DNA from: Quercus robur
Lineage: Eukaryota; Streptophyta; Magnoliopsida; Fagales; Fagaceae
Reading direction: 5' to 3'
Length of the DNA: 64,000 nucleotides
Assembly (NCBI RefSeq): GCF_932294415.1
Contig: NC_065537.1
Location: forward strand, 5,498,349-5,562,348
A program made the position numbers and the translations under genes. Positions 46,703 to 57,073 of the stretch are shown piece by piece. The notes beneath the pieces are model-generated. The model was not told the origin of the DNA and ran no database searches. It saw only the letters and a program-made list of their open reading frames with translations. Each line of letters begins with the position of its first letter. Within the stretch, counting starts at the first letter, position 1.

Positions 46703-47242
46703 TTAAACTACAAAAACTTGCAATTTAAACAATTTATTGATGACATAACTATTAATTTTTAATTTTTTAGAAATTTGCAAGCATGAATGATATAAGAAGA
46801 AGATGTAATCCAATGATGGATTTGTCAAAATTCACCTCCAATAAAAAAAGATTGGGTAAGGTTATAGTCTAAGATTACAACCAATTTTGTAACTAATTTT
46901 TTTTTTCCATATTTCGTATTTGCTAAAAAAATTAAATATAAGAAAAAAAGAAGAAGAAAAAGAATATATAGTGTGTGAGACACACCAAATTATGCTTAAA
47001 AAGTCTAAACGCTGATTTTTATTATTATTATTATTTAATTTAAGCTTGCAAAACTCGTGGGAAAAGTTTGGCATAAATTAGTCCTGGACATGGCAATAAT
47101 TATTATTGTTTACGCCCATGTCAACGCTTAAGTTGCCGTTAATTGTAACCTTAGCTCAAAACAGCGTAGTTTTAATGCGATTAAAAGGGCTTGTTTTGTC
47201 CACGTCAATAACAAAAAATGATTTAATACTTTATTTACTTCT

Positions 47243-47274
<32 letters not shown>

Positions 47275-48600
47275 CAGTTTCCTTTTCTATCAAAATTTCA
47301 TTTTCTCTTTGACTTTCTTAAGAAACAAACATACCACAATATTTCCACCTTTTTCGTGGAATCCAAACGGAAATCCAACAATATTATGTACAACTTTTCA
47401 ACAATCCTACATTCTTACATGTTAAAATTACAGAAATTAAAAATGAAAAAAAAAAGAAGAAGAAGAATGAATTGAAGAGTTCACAATTAAAATGATAGGT
47501 AACATCAAGGGACCAAATAAAAAATTTTAAACTTTAGACAGAAAAATCAAAATCACCCCAAAATTTTAAGGGCATTTATTTGTAATATATTCTTTTGTTT
47601 TTGTTCCCCCTCCCTTTTACTTACAAGCTACAACCAACAAGAAGAGGGGATCAATCAAGCAATACTCAAGGCAAGCTCAGTTAAACACAATAATAGGTTC
47701 ACAAATGAGATAATGGAAGTAGAGATTAGCTATATGCATACACATACTATATATATATATACACACACACGGCAGGCAACAGAGTCCGCCGATAGGCGCA
47801 AGCAAAGCGTAGCGAATCACATGATATATAAAATTTTCAAGACAATGCATAAGATTTTAAAAATTAATGGCCCTTTTATGGTACTCCAATGCTTTTGGGG
47901 AATGATACCCGTCGTAGTGTAACTGATCAAATTGACATGAGCTACAAGTGAACGTTACTAGCTTGAGGATGCACCCTCTATACTGATGACCTCTTTGCGC
48001 AAGGATGTATCTCTTTACCCAATTATTGCAATATCTTTTATTTTATTTTATTTTTTTAAAAAAGGACAATTTGGCATATATAAGACATTGTGTTCAACCA
48101 TTGAATCATTGCATTGCCATCGATGGAAGCGCATTTCATCATTACGTTTTTTTTTTTTACTAAATTACAAATTATACCCTTAATTTTTAGGTCAATTTTG
48201 ATTTTCTCCCTTAAATTTAAAACTTTAATTCACTTTCCTAACAATACATATTATTTTGATTGGTAGTTTATTGGTTCATGCTCGTTTTGAGGTGGCCGTT
48301 ACGTGTCACATTAGCTCCAAATGATGTAGTTTTTTCGCAATTAAATTAACTTTTTTTTTTCTTCCATATCAATACAAAAATTTTTAATACATTATTTAAT
48401 TTTTTAAATTAATTTTCAGTTTTTTTTTTCTATAAATTTTTCATTCTCTCTTTAATTTTATTAGGAAACAAACATACAACAATCTTCCTACCTTTTTCTT
48501 ATTGTGAAATAGTAGAGTCTATCATCAAGATTAAAAAAAAAAAAAAAAAAAAAAAATTGAGAATGTCATCAAGATTAATTAAAACCCTATTCTGTAGCTC
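46703..48600. other. Low-complexity AT-rich region, no gene seen
   Basis: The stretch holds long T runs (47247-47274), a small (TA)n/(AC)n tract near 47748-47770 and two diverged copies of one AT-rich repeat (about 47120-47350 and 48290-48500; shared AAACAAACATAC and CACCTTTTTC). The unusual GC-richer patch 47770-47820 (GCAGGCAACAGAGTCCGCCG) has no recognised match. Short frames are not supported as genes. Confidence 0.5.
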
Positions 48601-48609
48601 CAAAATTTC

Positions 48610-48919
48610 GGCTCTCTATCGATATTAAATTGCCGCATAATAGCCTACTTATAAAATGCTAGGTCTGCTAGGGTTGAAATTGCTGCACGTATATTTAAGT
48701 CCGCGAGAGTGAAGTCTTAATATTGTAGAGTTACTTTTAATGTAACCTTATTAGTTTATTTAATTTAATTTAATTTTTTAATAATCATGTAATCTTATTA
48801 GTTATTACTACTATTAGAGATAACATGCATAAAATATAAATGTGAGTACGAACAAGGTACAAAACTTAAATGATAAATCAAAATTTATTTATACTAAGTG
48901 TTGTAGCATTTATGGCTAA
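48610..48919 (+). repeat. Dispersed duplicated segment (second copy at 56640-56905)
   Basis: This segment matches 56640-56905 through AAATTGCCGCATAATAGC, GAGTGAAGTC.TAATATTGTA, TTAGAGATAACATGC and GAACAAGGTACAAAACTTAA, ending TGTAGCATTTATGG.TAAATATG. A shorter relative lies at about 54345-54430. The copy at 56.9 kb lacks the LINE that starts here at 48920, so it serves as an empty-site reference. Confidence 0.8.
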
Positions 48920-50500
48920 ATATGGAGGTATGGGGTTTAGGGAACTCAGAAATTTTAATGACGCCATGCTCGCCAAGCAAGTATGGCGCCTATTAAAAAA
49001 TCAAGACTCCCTTTTTTACAGGTTCTTTAAATCAAAATATTTCCCTCATGGATCTATTTTTGATGCTAAAGACACTAAAGGCTCTTTTGCATGGAAAAGC
49101 ATTTTGAAGGGTAGAGAGCTCATCAAGGGGGGATTGAAATGGAGAATTGGAGATGGTGCACAAGTGCGCATTTTTCATGATTCTTGGCTGCCTGGGTCTC
49201 AACATGGTAAGGTGGTTTCCCCTGCCCCTCAAAGCGATGAAAATGCCTTGGTTTATAGCCTAATTAACCATGAAGAAAGGAGTTGGAATGTGGATGAGAT
49301 TGACAGAGTATTCTTACCAGAGGAGGCAGCCACCATTAAGGCTATCCCACTGAGTTTGTTTGCTCAGAACGATCTTCCCTTTTGGCCGTTTTCCCGTGAT
49401 GGAAGGTTTTCGGTAAAATCTGGTTATCACCGTTTAATGGAGCTTGATGAAACATAGTTGCATGGTACGACGCACACTGGGACTGCAGCTCCGGTTTGGA
49501 AGACCATTTGGCGCATGAACGTGCCAAATCGTGTAAAGTCTCTTGTATGGCGAGCTGGGAGAGATGCCCTTCCTACACGAGTGAATTTGGTCCGGCGAAG
49601 AGTTCTTACCGATACGTTATGCCTAGAATGTAAGGTGCAGTCGGAGGACACGCAGCATGCTCTCTGGTCCTGCCCGATTCTAAAGGATGTGTGGAAGGTG
49701 AATTTTGAGAAGCTTGTGACAGACACGGGATCTTGCTCCAATTTTCTGGAAGTTCTGGAACATGCAGCAGCGGAAAAACTGTCATTGGATCTGTTTGCAA
49801 TGATCGTAGCAGAAATATGGCAGCACCGAAATAGAGCTCGTGTGGGAGAGCCTACTGTACCAGTCTGCCAGATTGCTCTTAAGGCCACTTGTGCGCTTCA
49901 GGAATTCCAGCAACTCCGCCCCATCCATGCTGTGATTCCAAGAACAGCCCGTGCAGTAAAATGGAGGCCTCCCTCTGCACCATGTGTGAAGGCGAACTTC
50001 GACGGTGCTATCTTTTCCCAAGAAGGACTAGTTGGCGCCGGAGTGATAATCCGAGATGAGCAAGGATTGGTTATGGCTGCTTTATCACAACAAATTCCAT
50101 CACCTGCTTCGGTGGAGATGGTGGAGGTGTTAGCGGCTCGTCGGGGTCTGGTTTTTGCTAAGGAACTTGGGTTTGACAGGTTGATCTTGGAAGGTGACTC
50201 TGAGACAGTTATCAAGGCTATTCTTGGTGACTATATGGACTGCTCCTATTGGGGTCATGTACTGAAGGATATTAAGTTCTTGTTTTCTAGTTTTTCTTTC
50301 ATTTCAGTCAAGCATATTCATAGGGAAGGGAATTGTGTTGCCCACAAACTTGCTAGACGGGCTATTAGAGATCCTTTTCTTGTCTAGATGGAGGCTGTTC
50401 CTCCAGATATTTTTGATGTTTATCAACTTGACCTTTTGAGGATGCATTAATAAATTTAACCCATGGGGGTTGTTTCTCAAAAAAAAAAAAAAAAAAAAAA
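48920..50500 (+). mobile_element. 5'-truncated L1-type LINE (end of RT, zf-RVT, RNase H, poly(A))
   Basis: The frame starts abruptly at GGMGFRELRNFNDAMLAKQVWRLL, which corresponds to the end of the reverse-transcriptase region of plant L1 ORF2. It continues through the IGDGAQVRIFHDSWLPG block and the zinc-binding domain (VWKTIWRMNVPNRVKSLVWRAG, CLECKVQSEDTQHALWSCP) to an RNase H domain (ANFDGAIFSQ, LEGDSETVIKAI, HIHREGNCVAHKLARRA) and a stop at 50385-50387. One in-frame TAG at 49455-49457 interrupts it; otherwise the frame is open for nearly 1.5 kb, so the insertion is young. The 3' end reads GGGGTTGTTTCTC followed by an A run (50479-50500). A target duplication is not evident. Confidence 0.9.
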
Positions 50501-50559
50501 TGTTTACATCCATTTTTTTCTCAAAAAAAAAGAAAAAAAAAAGAAAAGAAAAAAGAAAA

Positions 50560-50804
50560 GGTATGAGGACTCATACCTCCCATGCACAAAGTGCTTGGGA
50601 GACTATGGGGAAAGGGTTCAAGCTGTGGGTTAGAAGCATATTGTAATTATCTCTAAAAAAAAAAGGTATGGGGACTCATGCTAAAGGCCTTGTAGCTAAA
50701 TTGTCACATTCCTATTTACAAAATGCTTGGGGGTCTAGGGGGGAAAAGAGTTAGAGCTACGGGGTTAGCAGCATGTTGTAATTATCTCTTAAAAAAGAAA
50801 AAAG
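50560..50804 (+). mobile_element. Two SINE-like units in tandem
   Basis: Both units carry CAAAGTGCTTGGGAG- or CAAAATGCTTGGGGG-like phrases, GGGTTAGAAGCATATTGTAA or GGGTTAGCAGCATGTTGTAA and end ATTATCTCT plus A(n). The first (50560-50664) has a B-box-like GGGTTCAAGCT. This is the build of a tRNA-derived SINE pair with intervening poly(A). They lie just downstream of the LINE and may share its retrotransposition machinery. Confidence 0.6.
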
Positions 50805-50879
50805 TTCGGAGACTTGTAAATATATTGAAATGCTAAAGTTCCAATCAATTGTAAAAAAAACACTTATAAACAAATGTGT

Positions 50880-52020
50880 CAATAAATGTGATTTGTACCT
50901 TTTTTTTTTTTTTTTTTAGAAGAAAACTATAGATATTATTAATAAAACTTAACCAAAGTTAGCTAAAGTTACAAAAAGAAAGGTGTGGAGAAACATTCTC
51001 CATCCACACTAAAAAACCGCTAATATTTCTAGCATGTCTAACTGTTGGCTACATATTTTAAAAATCTAATTGTTGCATTGCATGTTCTTTATGTTCTTAA
51101 AACACATTTCAAATTTCATGACAATCGGATGTTATTTATCATTCTATCCATAAACTTATTTTTTATTTATAATTTTAGATTACAAAAACTCGAAATTTAA
51201 ACATTTGATTGATGTCATTACTATTGACCTTTGGTCTTCTTCAAGTTTTGCAAGGATGGAGGATATAAGAAAAAAAAAATGTAATCCAATGCTAGATTTA
51301 TCAAAATTCACATCCAATAAAAAAAGTATTTGATGGAGTTATAGTTTTAGTCTACAACCAAGTTTGTTGCCAATTTAAAAAATTTAGAGTGGTCACAAGT
51401 TCTTTTAAAGGTAAAAGAATCATAAGATTTTTAAAATTTATATATAATAATAATTTTTTTCCTAGGTTAGGGTGGTCCTGTGACCACCCTAGCTCCAATG
51501 TGGAGCCACCCCTATTTGCAGTGGTAGACCATCAATAGGGCCAAGGGTGGCCATCCAACCCCCCCCCCCCCCCCCCCCCCAAAATTTTCAAAATAATTAA
51601 GGATTTTTATTTTTTGGAATTATCCTAAATAATTTAAAAATTTTTAAAAGAACCTTATCATTTTGGCCCCCCATACTTGGTAATATACAAATATATTTAA
51701 GAAAGTCTAAAAATAAACATAGTTTTCATTTAAATAAAGGAATAATGCTAGAGATACAAACTATTTTATAAACAATATTACAAATTGCTGATGTGGTGAG
51801 TGATTATTGATAGATGAAAAAGTGATATTAATGGTGGGTTTAGATGAAAACCAATGAGAGGTTGGCCACACTAACATTTTGTAAAATATTGTAAAATAGA
51901 ATACAATCCATAGATATATATGTCAAAAAATTATAATAATTAAACATTCAGCATCTTTAAAATGAACACATAGGTATTTTAAAAATTACCTTTGTACGTT
52001 TTTAGATCTCTTAAAACACA
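50880..52020. other. MITE-rich stretch with a C homopolymer
   Basis: Pieces of the GGACAAAGTTTAGTTACA MITE family occur at about 51010-51380 (ending CTACAACCAAGTTTGTTGCC). A hAT-like end pair GGTGGTCCTGTGACCACC...GGAGCCACCCC is near 51468-51512, followed by a 22-base C run (51560-51581). A foldback MITE lies at about 51739-51915 (GCTAGAGATACAAACTATTT). No gene is present. Confidence 0.5.
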
Positions 52021-52023
52021 AGT

Positions 52024-52853
52024 TGTTTAACCTAGTTATTTAGCCAAGTGATTACTTAGATAAATTATTCAAATTTAGGTTAACACATTCAAATCATATC
52101 ATGTAAATAATACGGAAATATAAAAAACACATGATATGATAACCCAGGAAAACCAAATCAGTAAAAAACCTGGGGAGGATTTAACCTAATTATCCTCAAG
52201 GTAAAACAGATCCACTATGAAAGAATTAAAGTTTGTACAATAAGACTTAGACCACTAACATTCTATTGCTACCTCGAGTAGAAAACTTACTACCATGATC
52301 ACGTGACAGCTCCGAGTCCATGGATTACTTCTTTCCTTGATCCACTGCAACCACAAGTACTTCTACTTGTGACTCTGAGACTCCTCTCAAAGGTTTCAGA
52401 TCTCCTTTAAATTCTTTATGCAACAACTGAAGCGATCACCAAGTTCTTAACACGAATCTTGATAACCCTAAGTGTGTATAAAGGTAAACACCTCTAGATC
52501 TCACAAAAGATTCAACACACAGCACATCAACAACCTCTAAAATGTAGCTAAGGTTTTTTCTTTTATACTTGGAGTAAAATATAAAACTCTGCACGATATA
52601 TCGGGATTGGGCTGAGTTGGAAAAATCTGCAGAAAATTAATCTGCACAAGGTTCAATCGATAGAGTCTAATATTCGATTGATCGAGCCTTGTAGATTTAG
52701 ACAAATAAATCCTGCAATTACTCGATTCCAACTTTACAAATAAACACACTTTGAGCAGCCTAAATCTAGACTCTAAGTTTTGATCATGGTTTGCCAACAC
52801 ATTACACATTGAAGTTTTAATACATTTAGTTCTTAAAGTCTTAGAACCTAACA
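52024..52853 (-). mobile_element. Probable solo LTR, minus orientation
   Basis: On the minus strand the sequence opens TGTTAGGTTCTAAGAC and closes CTAGGTTAAACA, giving TG...CA ends. Inside, the plus strand has GATAACCCAGGAAAACC, CCTGGGGAGGATTTAACC and TCAATCGATAGAGTC, phrases typical of plant Copia LTRs. No internal retroelement domain adjoins it, and no target duplication was found, so one end may be misjudged. Confidence 0.55.
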
Positions 52854-53009
52854 ATCTCAACAAATAAAAGGGAAAAAAATTCTAATTTTTATCTCAACAC
52901 ATCTAGGGCTTACTTGTACCACAGCAGTAGAAAAATTGTAAGGTCAGCAGCTTTGTTGATTCGCTGTACTACTAAGTCCCCCACACAATTGCAGAAAATT
53001 TTGCTCACT

Positions 53010-53012
<3 letters not shown>

Positions 53013-53073
<61 letters not shown>
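53013..53073. repeat. (CT)n microsatellite, 61 bases
   Basis: An uninterrupted CT run of about 30 units. The open frame 52914-53132 reads through it as Leu-Ser repeats and is not a gene. Confidence 0.95.
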
Positions 53074-53076
<3 letters not shown>

Positions 53077-53179
53077 TGGCATTTGCATTTTTTTTTTCCC
53101 ACTGCTACCGCAGTTTTGTGTTTACAATATAAAAGTAAAAGTTCTCTGTTACTAGACTAGACAAGAAAGAATGAAAGAC

Positions 53180-53536
53180 AAGCTTAAAACTTCTGTAGGC
53201 CCCTCAACCCTATATAGTGCTCTTGTGTTACTTTACTTTTCATTTGCTTTCTTTTTGATTTCTTTACTTTACTTTTCATTTGCTTTCTTTTTTATTTTCC
53301 TTATAATATATTATTTTTTATTATAATAATCAATTTATTATATAACATATGGCATATAATAAATTGATTATTATATTAACATGTATTTAGCACTTAAATG
53401 AAAATAAATATGTATTTAGTTGTTGTTTATAACACATATTGAGTTATGAAGTATTGTAAATTACTATTTTAGATTTCATATACACACAAATATTTTATAT
53501 ATGACCCCCCCAAAGATAAATTCTTGACTCCGCCAC
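53180..53536. other. AT-rich stretch ending in a hAT-like terminus
   Basis: The stretch contains a 30-base doubled phrase (TTTACTTTTCATTTGCTTTC at about 53232 and 53271), then AT-rich sequence, and ends near CTTGACTCCGCCACTA. In reverse that end reads TAGTGGCGGAGTCAAG, the look of a hAT terminus. No partner end was recognised. Confidence 0.4.
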
Positions 53537-53841
53537 TACCTATCTGCATGCAAAGAGAACAATTTGCCCTTGCATCTAAGAGCCTTGGTCATAACCTCAT
53601 GGTCACCCTCTAGTATGGTAGAGGAGAAACCACAATCACCAGCAAATCTAAGAGCTCAAACAACCACCGTGCATTCCACCGTACTGAGTGAAGAAGGGAG
53701 AGCAAACTTGTCTGACATAAAGGCGAGAAGAAGTCCTAAGTGGTTTCTGATAACTACCCCAACACCTGTTTCATTCGAGTCTTGAAAGAAAGCACCGTCA
53801 TTGAAAGGTTTGTGTGTTTTGGTATTGTCAAACCATGCCAA
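53537..53841 (-). mobile_element. LINE RNase H fragment, minus strand
   Basis: The minus strand encodes FNDGAFFQDSNETGVGVVIR, LSTVECTVVV, a stop, then ALRFAGDCGFSSTILEGDHE and VMTKALRCKGKL. These are the Asp-, Glu- and GDxE-containing blocks of the L1 RNase H domain. One in-frame stop and the missing C-terminal His/Arg motif mark it as dead. Confidence 0.8.
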
Positions 53842-53859
53842 ATTATGTGTCTTTTATTG

Positions 53860-54254
53860 AGTTTTAATGTGTCTTAAAGTTGTAATTGAGGATCACGTTA
53901 AAAACACAAAGTTTGCTTAAGAAAAACTCAAGAAAAGTGCATTTTTAGCATGTGTCTTGATAGCAACCTTGATACCTTTTTGATCTATCGGGACCCTTCT
54001 TGGTACTACCTCGATCTATCAAGCCCCTTTAGGCCACTTTTGTTTCCTTGGTAGCTGGCTTGATACCTCTTGATCTATTAAACTTTATGTTACAGCAAAA
54101 ATCAGCAATCCAAAAAAGCCTATAACTTGTTCATTTGAAACTCAAATTGAGATCCGTTTGAACCAGTATTTAAAGGACACTATAAGCCATCTATTAGAAG
54201 GCTTTCAGAGAGAAAAACACTCTGTTTTGTGTGGCTTGGGTTGAATTTTCTGCA

Positions 54255-54293
<39 letters not shown>

Positions 54294-54430
54294 GTTAGTA
54301 TAATAGCATTTTTCTAATAAAAAATTAAAAAAAATTATGGAAAGGGTTGAATTTGTTGCATATATATTTAAATTCATGAGAGTGAAGTCCTAATATTGTA
54401 GAGCTATTATTAATGTAACCATATTATTAA
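53860..54430. other. LTR-like and duplicated repeat sequence
   Basis: Repeated phrases such as TTGATCTATC and CTCGATCTATCAAGCCCC (53970-54080) resemble an LTR of the same style as the one at 27.9-30.2 kb. A (TA)n/(TG)n tract lies at about 54246-54295. The end (54345-54430) is a third copy of the dispersed segment at 48610. No gene is seen. Confidence 0.4.
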
Positions 54431-54436
54431 AAATTG

Positions 54437-54516
54437 ATTGGTGGTTTGGTTTGATGATAAAGAGCTATCATCAGGAACAGATGCTATAAGTTAAAACTTT
54501 CTCTAAAAAAAAAAAT
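54437..54516 (+). mobile_element. Au-type SINE, 3' part
   Basis: The piece TTGATGATAAAGAGCTATCA, then GTTAAAACTTTCTC plus A(n), matches the 3' half of the full-length SINE at 23977-24140 on the other strand. The tRNA-like head is missing, so it is 5'-truncated. Confidence 0.7.
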
Positions 54517-54531
54517 TATATATTTATATAT

Positions 54532-54568
54532 TGTTAATGTATATTATGTTATGGGCTTTAGGCCCAAT
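54532..54568 (+). mobile_element. First 37 bases of a Copia LTR, truncated
   Basis: TGTTAATGTATATTATGTTA and the bases after it are identical to the start of the LTR at 55775. At 54568 the LTR breaks off and the reverse-transcriptase frame begins three bases later. The rest of the LTR, gag, protease, integrase and the first part of RT are gone. Confidence 0.88.
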
Positions 54569-54570
54569 AA

Positions 54571-55761
54571 AATGCATTCCTTAATGGGGATTTACATGAA
54601 GAAGTTTATATGCAACCTCCTCCTGGTCTCTCTGTTGACTCAAATAAGGTTTGTTACCTTCGACGTGCACTTTATGGCCTTAAACAAGCTCCACGAGCTT
54701 GGTTTGCCAAATTCAGCTCTACCATCTCTCATTTGGGTTACATGGCCAGTCATTATGATTCTGCCTTATTTCTTCGTCGCACTGACAAAGGCACTATTTT
54801 ACTTCTCCTGTATGTGGATGATATGATCATAACTGGTGATGACCTCAGTGGCATTCAAGAACTCAAGAATTTTCTCAGTCAGCAATTTGAGATGAAAGAT
54901 CTTGGACATCTCAGCTACTTTTTGGGTCTTGAAATCACTTATTCTACTGATGGACTTTATCTTACTCAAGCTAAATATACTTCTGAACTCTTGTCTCGAG
55001 CTGGACTCACTGATAGCAAGACTGTTGACACTCCAGTTGAGCTTAATGCGCATCTGACTCCCTCAGGGGGGAAACCATTGTCTAATCCCTCTCTTTATAG
55101 GCGATTGGTTGGCAGCCTAGTTTATCTCACAGTTACTCGTCCAGACATCTCCTATGCTGTTCATCAGGTGAGCCAGTATCTGTCTGCTCCACGATCAACT
55201 CACTATGCTGCTGTTCTGCGCATTCTTCGATACTTGAAGGGCACCCTCTTTCATGGCCTTTTCTACTCAGCTCAGTCTCCTCTTGTACTCCGTGCATTCT
55301 CTGATGCTGATTGGGCAGGAGATCCTACTGATCGCAGGTCTACTACAGGTTACTGTTTTCTCCTTGGTTCTTCTTTGATTTCTTGGCGAAGTAAGAAACA
55401 AACTTTTGTGGCCCGCTCTAGTACTGAAGCAGAGTATCGTGCTCTTGCTGATACCACATCTGAGCTCCTTTGGTTACGATGGCTCCTTAAGGATTTGGGT
55501 GTGTCCACCTCCTCTGCTACTCCCCTTTATTATGACAACCAGAGTGCCATTCATATTGCTCATAATGATGTCTTTCATGAACGGACTAAACACATCGAGA
55601 TTGATTGTCATTTTATCCGTTATCATCTTGTCCATGGTGCTCTTAAGCTTTTCTCCGTCTCCTCCAAAGATCAACTTGCAGATATCTTCACCAAGTCACT
55701 TCCTAAGGGACGCACTCGTGATTTGGTTGACAACCTCAAGTTGGTCTCACATCCACCTTGA
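54571..55761 (+). mobile_element. Copia pol remnant: C-terminal RT plus RNase H
   Basis: The frame is open from NAFLNGDLHEEVYMQPP to a stop at 55759-55761. RT motifs are ALYGLKQAPRAWF and the catalytic LLLYVDDMIITG. RNase H follows with FSDADWAGDP, STTGYCF, SSTEAEYRALA and the end TKHIEIDCHFIR...ADIFTKSLP. These are hallmarks of Ty1/Copia pol, whose order is integrase then RT. The first three RT blocks and everything upstream are deleted, but the retained 1.2 kb has no stop or frameshift, so the deletion is recent or the insertion young. A polypurine tract (TTTGAGGGGGGC) lies just before the 3' LTR. Confidence 0.95.
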
Positions 55762-55774
55762 GTTTGAGGGGGGC

Positions 55775-55945
55775 TGTTAATGTATATTATGTTATGGGCT
55801 TTAGGCCCAATTAGGTTACTTGTATAGCACACTTGTACTGGTACTACATTCTACTTGTACTGCACATATATGCCTCCTATATAAAGGCAGTGATGTATAT
55901 TCTTTTATTTATGAAATACAATACAATTATTCTGTATTTCTAACA
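55775..55945 (+). mobile_element. Copia LTR, 171 bp, followed by a primer-binding site
   Basis: The LTR runs from TGTTAATG to TTTCTAACA, with a TATA-like CTATATAAAGG inside. It follows a polypurine tract, so it serves as 3' LTR of the pol remnant. Bases 55946-55957 read TGGTATCAGAGC, the classic Copia primer-binding site complementary to initiator tRNA-Met, so it is also placed like a 5' LTR of a second unit. Confidence 0.9.
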
Positions 55946-56237
55946 TGGTATCAGAGCCACCTTCTTGAGGCCATGGTTTTCTGTCCTTACGGTACATTTA
56001 AGAGCAATCTTTGTCTTCCTCGGTGTTTTTTTCGCTGCGTTCATCTTCTTTGGCTTCCTACTGCTGCCGTCAAAACTCTCTGGTACAGTCAAGCCACCGT
56101 TAGAAGTCGCATCAACACTGCAAGACCATTGCCTTCCTCAAACTACCGTCACAGAGCCAAACTTCATTCAAGGGATCTTCTCAACCTTATCAAATCTCAA
56201 GATTTTATCAAGCTTCCATCTTAAGTTTGAGAGGGGG

Positions 56238-56534
56238 TGTTAGAGATATATTAGCCCATTAGTATAGGCCCAAACCTAATTCTACTCTGTGTGCAAGCCA
56301 AGTCTCCTACTTATACTAGAAGTCTATTAGTCTAGGGTTTAGTCTACTATATATACATATGTTATGATTCATTGTAACACAGGATTTATATTACACTATA
56401 ATATATTATTGATGTAACCCTTTAGGGTTTCCTCCGTGGATGTAGGCCGTTAGGTTGAACCACGTAACTCTCGTGTGTTATTGTGTTTTATACTTTATGC
56501 TTTCGCTTCCGCATCTATACTAGCATATTCAACA
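56238..56534 (+). mobile_element. LTR of a second Copia family, 297 bp
   Basis: It opens TGTTAGAGATATATTAG right after a polypurine-like TTTGAGAGGGGG and ends ATATTCAACA. TGGTGTATCAATGC after it is a degenerate primer-binding site. Its sequence differs from the LTR at 55775. Only about 280 bases separate the two, with no protein domain, so the pair with its PBS and PPT forms a small mosaic. Confidence 0.75.
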
Positions 56535-56556
56535 TGGTGTATCAATGCTAATATTT

Positions 56557-56595
<39 letters not shown>

Positions 56596-56639
56596 CTGCT
56601 ACTATTATGTTTCTTTTGATTTTTAAAGAAGAATGTCTC

Positions 56640-56905
56640 TCTTGATTAAATTGCCGCATAATAGCATATTTATAATATGCTAGGTCGGCTACGGTTGAAG
56701 GGTTGAATTTGCTGCACATATATTTATGTCGGCAAGAGTGAAGTCCTAATATTGTAGAGTTATTATTAATGTAACCTTATTACTAGTATTAGAGATAACA
56801 TGCTTAAAATATAAATGCGAGTGCGAACAAGGTACAAAACTTAAATGATAAATCAAAATTTATTTATTCTAAATGTTGTAGCATTTATGGTTAAATATGC
56901 TAACA
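56640..56905 (+). repeat. Second copy of the 48610-48919 segment, LINE-free
   Basis: See the entry at 48610. The match continues past the LINE site: CTAACATCCATTTTG here corresponds to TTTACATCCATTTT at 50503, and AATATATTGAAATGCTAAA (56944) corresponds to the stretch at 50820. This shows what the 48.9-kb site looked like before insertion. Confidence 0.78.
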
Positions 56906-57073
56906 TCCATTTTGTGTGACAACGTGACGTAAGTCTCATAAATATATTGAAATGCTAAAATTTCAATCAATTGTACAACAGAACACTAAAAAATTAATGT
57001 ATCTTGAGCATTGCATCAACATTAAAGCTAACAACTTAACCTCTGTTAGCCAGGGCCATACCTAGCTTTCAGA

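Noticed and set aside
49427-50215. Several minus-strand frames up to 153 aa
   Set aside because: All are antisense of the LINE zinc-binding and RNase H regions.
53013-53073. CRISPR-like or satellite array among simple repeats
   Set aside because: It is a plain dinucleotide run without spacers; no CRISPR-like repeat-spacer array occurs in the window.
54799-55780. Frames overlapping the Copia pol on both strands
   Set aside because: The pol frame carries YVDDM, DADWAGD and other motifs; the others have none.
55965-56243. 92-aa and 134-aa overlapping frames between the two Copia LTRs
   Set aside because: They sit in the short leader between PBS and PPT and show no gag or other domain; the hydrophobic stretch is chance reading of T-rich sequence.
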